Shown: one piece after another, positions 23,567-26,538 of the stretch
How the letters are laid out: the number at the start of each line of letters is the position of its first letter
Position numbering within the stretch: the stretch's first letter is position 1
Origin: a virus
Strand: one strand, 5' to 3'
Length of the DNA stretch: 26,538 bases
IMG/VR virus record: IMGVR_UViG_3300027777_000130
Location: 1-26,538 of that record
Position numbers and translations under genes: made by a program
The notes under the pieces: model-generated
The model's input: the letters and a program-made list of their open reading frames with translations, nothing else
What the model was told of the DNA's origin: nothing
The model's database searches: none

Positions 23567-23816
23567 GATCGACTGGCCCAATCTGATAGATAAATTAGGG
23601 GTGCCTGTCGCAGCTCTCGCTGCGATAGGTTACTCGATTTACAGCACCATCCGATGGATCGGAAACAACATCCTAATGCCAATCCACCAAAGACACCTGC
23701 TGTTTTTGGATCGTCTAGAGTCCAGCATTGATAAGATCTGCACCACTCAGGTGGACCAAAATAGCCAGATCATAAACCTAGCTAACAAGATTTCTCAAAC
23801 TAAGGATAAAGCCTAA
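23559..23816 (+). CDS. Single-span membrane protein, possible holin or spanin-like
   Basis: An 85-residue protein: a short N-terminal part (AEIDWPNLIDKLG), one membrane segment (about 13-31, VPVAALAAIGYSIYSTIRW), then a predicted amphipathic coiled helix (HLLFLDRLESSIDKICTTQV and on). The frame could start at GTG 23547, but GTG 23559 sits about 8-11 bases after AGAGGTGG and is preferred. Location after the peptidase and size suit a holin or lysis accessory. A single span with a long cytoplasmic or periplasmic helix is also seen in Rz-like or unknown phage proteins. The stop shares a base with the next ATG. Confidence 0.65.
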   Translation: MAEIDWPNLIDKLGVPVAALAAIGYSIYSTIRWIGNNILMPIHQRHLLFLDRLESSIDKICTTQVDQNSQIINLANKISQTKDKA

Positions 23817-24145
23817 TGCTATTACCATTTCCAGTAGATCTTCCCATAGAAGCAGTTGGTCTTTTGATTGATCGGCTCAGGGGCAAACCTATTCCCTTGC
23901 AAACAGCTTTGAACGCTGCATGGAATTTGGCAGGTTACGCTGCTACTCAAGTTCCAGTGAAAAGCGCAGAGGCTGAACCTGTGCAGGATTACCCTATCTC
24001 GGATGATGAAGTAGTAGCCCTGTTGGAACGCATCCAAGGCTTTTACTCAGTACCACAAAATGGTGACCCTGTTCAGTTTGGCATCATCCCCTGGGCAATT
24101 GTGTTGAAGGTCTTAATTAAGATGCTGATCAGTGCAGCCCTCTAG
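23816..24145 (+). CDS. Hypothetical protein with C-terminal hydrophobic helix (109 aa)
   Basis: No family is recognised. The first two-thirds are soluble-looking (LPFPVDLPIEAVGLLIDRLR, LQTALNAAWNLAGYAATQVP). A central acidic stretch follows (SDDEVVALLERIQGFYSVPQ), and the end is a hydrophobic helix (IIPWAIVLKVLIKMLISAAL, 90-109) that could anchor it in the membrane. The ATG shares a base with the preceding stop, so it is translated with the membrane protein before it, probably as a second lysis-cassette component. It overlaps the HNH gene by 14 bases. Confidence 0.6.
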   Translation: MLLPFPVDLPIEAVGLLIDRLRGKPIPLQTALNAAWNLAGYAATQVPVKSAEAEPVQDYPISDDEVVALLERIQGFYSVPQNGDPVQFGIIPWAIVLKVLIKMLISAAL

Positions 24146-24440
24146 AATATGTTTTGGGATACCCAGATCCAACAAATGGCCCACAGTCAGGAAGCAGTTT
24201 CTAAAGCTGCATCCTTTCTGTGCTGCCTGTGGATCCACTGAAAAGGTTGAGGTTCACCATGAGGTTCCCTACCACCTAGACCGATCTAGAGAGCTAGACT
24301 TTTCCAACATGATTCCCCTGTGCATGGGCAGTGGCCGATGTCATTTCGTTTGGGGTCACCTGTTAAGCTGGAAATCGGTAAACACTTCTGTTAGACTTGA
24401 CTGCATCAGGTATTACAAGAAAGTTGAAACACGACCTTAG
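24132..24440 (+). CDS. HNH endonuclease
   Basis: A 102-residue HNH nuclease. The zinc-knuckle Cys pair is FCAACGS (Cys30, Cys33), and the catalytic block is VEVHHEVPYH (His42-His43). An Asn follows at 59 (FSNMIPLC, Cys64), then CHFVWGHLL (Cys70, His71, His76). The start SNKWPTVRKQFLKLHPFCAACG is that of stand-alone phage HNH proteins, seen from memory in planctomycete prophages. HNH proteins can assist terminase cutting or act as homing nucleases. Here the gene is beside the attachment site, far from terS in linear order but not on a circular map. The only supported start is GTG 24132, inside the preceding gene, with a weak ribosome site. Confidence 0.85.
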   Translation: MQPSRICFGIPRSNKWPTVRKQFLKLHPFCAACGSTEKVEVHHEVPYHLDRSRELDFSNMIPLCMGSGRCHFVWGHLLSWKSVNTSVRLDCIRYYKKVETRP

Positions 24441-24464
24441 GATGGATCCGCATTAGGAACCCCT

Positions 24465-24863
24465 ATGGGAAATGTCAGGATGATAGACTGCTTACTCTGC
24501 GGACAAAACAAACCCCACAAATCCAGAAACTTATGTCTGGCCTGTTATCAGAGGCCGGAATCGGAACACCTCAAAATTGAAACCCGCCACCGAGTAGAGC
24601 GAAACACCAACGCTATGCTGGAACCTATTGGGTTACCCGATCACCCGACTGAACATCTACCAGGCTCAGAAGAAAAGATGCTGGTGATGTCACAGCGTAT
24701 CGCAGACCTGCGTGAGATCCACCACCCTGATGATGCAATGATCACACCGGATTGTTATTTCAGAAACGATGGCAAGAAGAAGCGCAAGGGTGTATTGTCT
24801 AACAATTATGCACCTAGACGGATGATCACCATGGAGATATCAGAGGAAGAGGAAGAGGTTTAA
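24465..24863 (+). CDS. Small zinc-ribbon protein (132 aa)
   Basis: The N-terminus has two Cys pairs, CLLC (9, 12) and CLAC (24, 27), spaced as a treble-clef or ribbon zinc site. The middle, PTEHLPGSEEKMLVMSQRIA (60-79) and then REIHHPDDAM, matches from memory a family of small planctomycete proteins with 'PT.alPGs.eKv.vm..R...g..l.hP.Da'. These are often next to phage or DNA-binding genes. The C-terminus is basic then strongly acidic (SEEEEEV). It may bind DNA or RNA as a regulator; this is inference. Starts at 24465 or 24480 are both possible. It is the last gene before the attachment region. Confidence 0.7.
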   Translation: MGNVRMIDCLLCGQNKPHKSRNLCLACYQRPESEHLKIETRHRVERNTNAMLEPIGLPDHPTEHLPGSEEKMLVMSQRIADLREIHHPDDAMITPDCYFRNDGKKKRKGVLSNNYAPRRMITMEISEEEEEV

Positions 24864-24995
24864 GCTGGTACAACTTTCCCCCTGTTTAAAAGAATAAAAC
24901 CTGCATAAAAACGATATTAATTTGAAAGCTATTTCTTGCTAATCCCTGCATGAATCGCTATGTTTTGCAGTTGTTAGATCAGTCTAATATATCAG

Positions 24996-25040
24996 TTTGG
25001 GGTGGAAGAGGTCGCAGGTTCAAATCCTGTATCCCCGACC
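24996..25040 (+). other. attP: attP core: 3' half of a tRNA gene (probably tRNA-Pro)
   Basis: The segment from TTTGGGG (an anticodon-loop sequence with UGG) reads to a complete T arm, GCAGG-TTCAAAT-CCTGT (25014-25030). It is followed by an acceptor strand ATCCCCG, discriminator A and CC (to 25040). No D arm or 5' acceptor strand lies upstream, so it is not a functional tRNA gene. Carrying the tRNA 3' half lets integration restore the host gene. The UGG anticodon and the CCCCGACC ending fit tRNA-Pro. The base after ACC is T, not A. Confidence 0.8.
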
Positions 25041-25058
25041 TTGTTTTAGCGAAAAGTG

Positions 25059-25098
25059 GAGTGGTCAAAAAGTTGTACTAGTACAACTGGTACCACTC
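25059..25098. repeat. Nested inverted repeat with 18-bp perfect palindrome
   Basis: AGTTGTACTAGTACAACT (25071-25088) is a perfect palindrome. It is framed by GAGTGGT (25059-25065) and ACCACTC (25092-25098), a second inverted pair. It overlaps the proposed -35 of the integrase gene, so it may be an operator, or an integrase/excisionase binding site near the core. Confidence 0.75.
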
Positions 25099-25108
25099 TT
25101 GCTATGAT
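25080..25108 (+). promoter_or_regulatory. Candidate integrase promoter
   Basis: TATGAT (25103-25108) matches TATAAT at 5 of 6 positions. AGTACA (25080-25085) lies 17 bases upstream as a weak -35 inside the palindrome. Placement about 50 bases before the integrase ATG is reasonable, but the -35 is poor, so this is tentative. Confidence 0.35.
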
Positions 25109-25156
25109 TCTGTGGTCTGTCAGCTACTTTAGCCGACTAATCAAAGGGTTATAGCC

Positions 25157-26350
25157 ATGAAGAAAATTAAAGTACCAGGACTGTTACATCACAAAGGTAA
25201 GAGTCTGGGTTACTCCATTGACCCTAGAGATAAAAAGAGAATCTATCATGGGCAGTGGGGTCTTAGGCTTACCCAGTCTAAGTATGAGATCTGGCTGGCT
25301 GAATTCTTAGCCACCCGCAACCAACCACCTCAAGCTGATCCCGAACAATCAGAACCCATCCTAGCTGATCTTGTTTCAGCTTTCATGCGCTGGGCTGATG
25401 GTTACTATAGAAACCCAGTTACCAAACTTCCCACCTCCCAGCACCATGTTTTAAAATCTGCAATCAGGGAGCTTAAGCCTTGGATTGAATCGGGTAAACC
25501 TGTTGCCGAGTTTACAACCAAGGATCTGATCGCAGTCAGGGCAGGAATTGTCAACAGATGCATCATGCCCCAGTCAGAGTTTACCCCACGCAAAAAATTA
25601 ACCATCTCCACTGTGAACATCTTGATTTGCAAAATCAGATTGATGTTCAAGAAGGGTGTTGAGTTTGGTCTAGTTCCTGAGCCTGTTTTCCGTGCGTTGA
25701 TGTGTGTGCAACCGTTGAATTGGCGAACAGCTCCCAGCCTTAGGAATCCAGAACCCATCAAGCCAGTGGAAAAGATTTCCATCCTTAAGATCCGACCCTT
25801 CCTAAAACCTGTTTACCAAGTGATGATGAAAATCCACACCACCACTGGCATGAGGGTTAAGGAACTGGTTCAGATGCGGTGGTCAGAGATTGAACCGCCA
25901 ACCAAAGGTGATCCCACCCTATGCTGCTACATACCCAGTCAGCATAAAGGCAGTCACAGAGGACAGGACAGAAGGATCTATATTCATGTGGATCACATAG
26001 CCCTGATGCGCTGTATCAGGAAACCACTATGGGAAAAAGACTTTGTGTGGTGCAGTCATGGGAAAGGAATCAATGCAGGGTACAGCGGACAGATGACACC
26101 TGCAGCGTATTACCTTGCGATCAAGTCCGCTATTAGAAGGTACAATCTAGTTAACAAGATCAAGCTCGAGCCATTTACACCACTTCAGATCCGACATTTA
26201 GTGGGAACAGAGATCAGGGAAACTGATGGAATTGAAGCTGTTGCTGCTACGCTAGGGCATGTGAGACTGAATACTTCAGAAATATATGCAGAAAAATCTT
26301 TTACCAAGGCCAAGGAAAGAGCGCGAAATTCAGCTGAAATAGTAAGTTAA
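25157..26350 (+). CDS. int: Tyrosine recombinase (phage integrase)
   Basis: The 397-residue integrase would recombine attP with a host tRNA gene. A core-binding helical domain (about 65-195) precedes the catalytic domain. Catalytic residues are Arg233 (TTGMRVKEL), Lys264 (SQHKGSHRG), Arg346 (LQIRH), His368 (LGHVR) and the nucleophile Tyr377 (SEIYAEK). Box II reads TPLQIRH, with Leu343 where the family has His (HxxR). The ending GIEAVAATLGHVRLNTSEIY resembles integrases of planctomycete elements. AAAGGG (25143-25148) lies 8 bases before the ATG. It stands directly beside the tRNA-type attachment site. Convergent with a - strand gene downstream. Confidence 0.93.
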   Translation: MKKIKVPGLLHHKGKSLGYSIDPRDKKRIYHGQWGLRLTQSKYEIWLAEFLATRNQPPQADPEQSEPILADLVSAFMRWADGYYRNPVTKLPTSQHHVLKSAIRELKPWIESGKPVAEFTTKDLIAVRAGIVNRCIMPQSEFTPRKKLTISTVNILICKIRLMFKKGVEFGLVPEPVFRALMCVQPLNWRTAPSLRNPEPIKPVEKISILKIRPFLKPVYQVMMKIHTTTGMRVKELVQMRWSEIEPPTKGDPTLCCYIPSQHKGSHRGQDRRIYIHVDHIALMRCIRKPLWEKDFVWCSHGKGINAGYSGQMTPAAYYLAIKSAIRRYNLVNKIKLEPFTPLQIRHLVGTEIRETDGIEAVAATLGHVRLNTSEIYAEKSFTKAKERARNSAEIVS

Positions 26351-26384
26351 ATATTCAGCAAATCTTTAAAGTTAATTTACTTTG

Positions 26385-26402
26385 AAAATCTTTACGGATT
26401 TT
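26385..26402. terminator. Possible bidirectional terminator between int and the - strand gene
   Basis: AAAATC (26385-26390) and GATTTT (26397-26402) form a short stem with a 6-base loop, with A-runs on one side and T-runs on the other. It lies in the 58-base AT-rich gap between two convergent genes. The stem is short and A/T-rich, so the call is weak. Confidence 0.35.
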
Positions 26403-26408
26403 AATTGC

Positions 26409-26538
26409 TCAGCTGATTTCAAATGCTAACTTGATCAAATCTAATGTGTCAAGGATGACCAGTGGTGGCAGGATGCCAATCAAAACATCCCTAGATGTTT
26501 TGAACCACACATCAAGTTTCACGAAAGGATTCCCGCCC
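26409..26538 (-). CDS. C-terminal part of an unrecognised gene on the - strand (partial)
   Basis: An open frame enters from the right edge and ends at TGA (26409-26411). The 42 visible residues (GGNPFVKLDVWFKTSRDVLI start, ILPPLVILDTLDLIKLAFEI end) look like a folded protein end, with alternating hydrophobic residues and no low complexity. The N-terminus lies outside the window. It is convergent with the integrase gene, as expected where a lysogeny or control region begins. The overlapping + frame from ATG 26455 is also open but has no ribosome site. Confidence 0.5.
   Translation of the reverse strand, partial: GGNPFVKLDVWFKTSRDVLIGILPPLVILDTLDLIKLAFEIS

Larger units (their letters stand above)
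24864..25156 (+). other. Attachment region (attP) between late genes and integrase
   Basis: This 293-base gap has no gene. In order it holds a GTACAACT (24868-24875), a direct repeat CCTGCAT (24900-24906 and 24945-24951), AT-rich sequence, the 3' half of a proline-type tRNA (24996-25040), a large palindrome (25059-25098) with two further GTACAAC half-sites, a possible integrase promoter and the integrase ribosome site. The repeats flanking the tRNA core are candidate arm-type integrase or Xis sites. Confidence 0.7.

Noticed and set aside
24960-25040. Complete functional tRNA gene
   Set aside because: Only the anticodon loop to 3' end is present. No D arm or matching 5' acceptor strand precedes it.
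26480-26503. 10-bp perfect hairpin (TCAAAACATC / GATGTTTTGA) as a terminator
   Set aside because: It lies within the likely coding end of the - strand gene, is not GC-rich and sits over 70 bases from that gene's stop. It could be chance or an operator.
1-26538. CRISPR array, insertion sequence or rRNA
   Set aside because: No regularly spaced repeats, transposase frames, terminal inverted repeats or rRNA-like stretches were seen.

Overview
The window reads as most of the late region plus the integration module of a temperate tailed phage with a long non-contractile tail (siphovirus type) and an HK97-like head. It probably infects a planctomycete. That host call is inference: several accessory proteins match, from memory, gene families seen mainly in Planctomycetota and their prophages. 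These are the papain-like peptidase at 22460, the short secreted protein at 21801, the HNH nuclease at 24132, the small zinc-ribbon protein at 24465, the Cys-rich C-terminus of the 14464 gene and the integrase type. Base composition is moderate, by eye in the mid-40s % GC.

Layout, nearly all on the + strand with genes overlapping or a few bases apart: (1) 49-9378, head and neck: small and large terminase, portal, prohead protease, a small membrane protein, a terminator, a new promoter with a structured leader, major capsid protein, a short head protein, gp6-like connector, head-tail adaptor, gp10-like protein, tail completion protein, tail tube protein, and a two-frame tail assembly chaperone with a perfectly phased A AAA AAC -1 slippery site. 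(2) 9381-12395, tape measure and a first tail-tip protein. (3) 12397-17319, unrecognised, partly Cys-rich tail-tip or adhesin genes, the last ending in two IPT/TIG domains. (4) 17331-21600, small tail proteins, a collagen-like protein and fibre proteins sharing a KRS...ELA.N module, ending in a collar-domain fibre. (5) 21610-24145, a likely lysis or host-interaction cassette: secreted protein, papain-like cysteine peptidase, small Cys-rich secreted protein and two single-span membrane proteins. (6) 24132-24863, HNH nuclease and zinc-ribbon protein. (7) 24864-26350, an attachment region carrying the 3' half of a proline-type tRNA, a large palindrome and a tyrosine integrase. (8) From 26409 to the window edge, the C-terminal part of a gene on the - strand.

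Late genes, attachment site and integrase are contiguous with phage-like sequence on both sides of the tRNA fragment. This fits attP of an excised or circular genome better than an attL/attR prophage end. Points most worth following: the capsid leader RNA, the peptidase in the endolysin position, the Leu in place of the usual box II His in the integrase, the DGGxF ending shared by three consecutive fibre genes, and the unrecognised tail-tip block.
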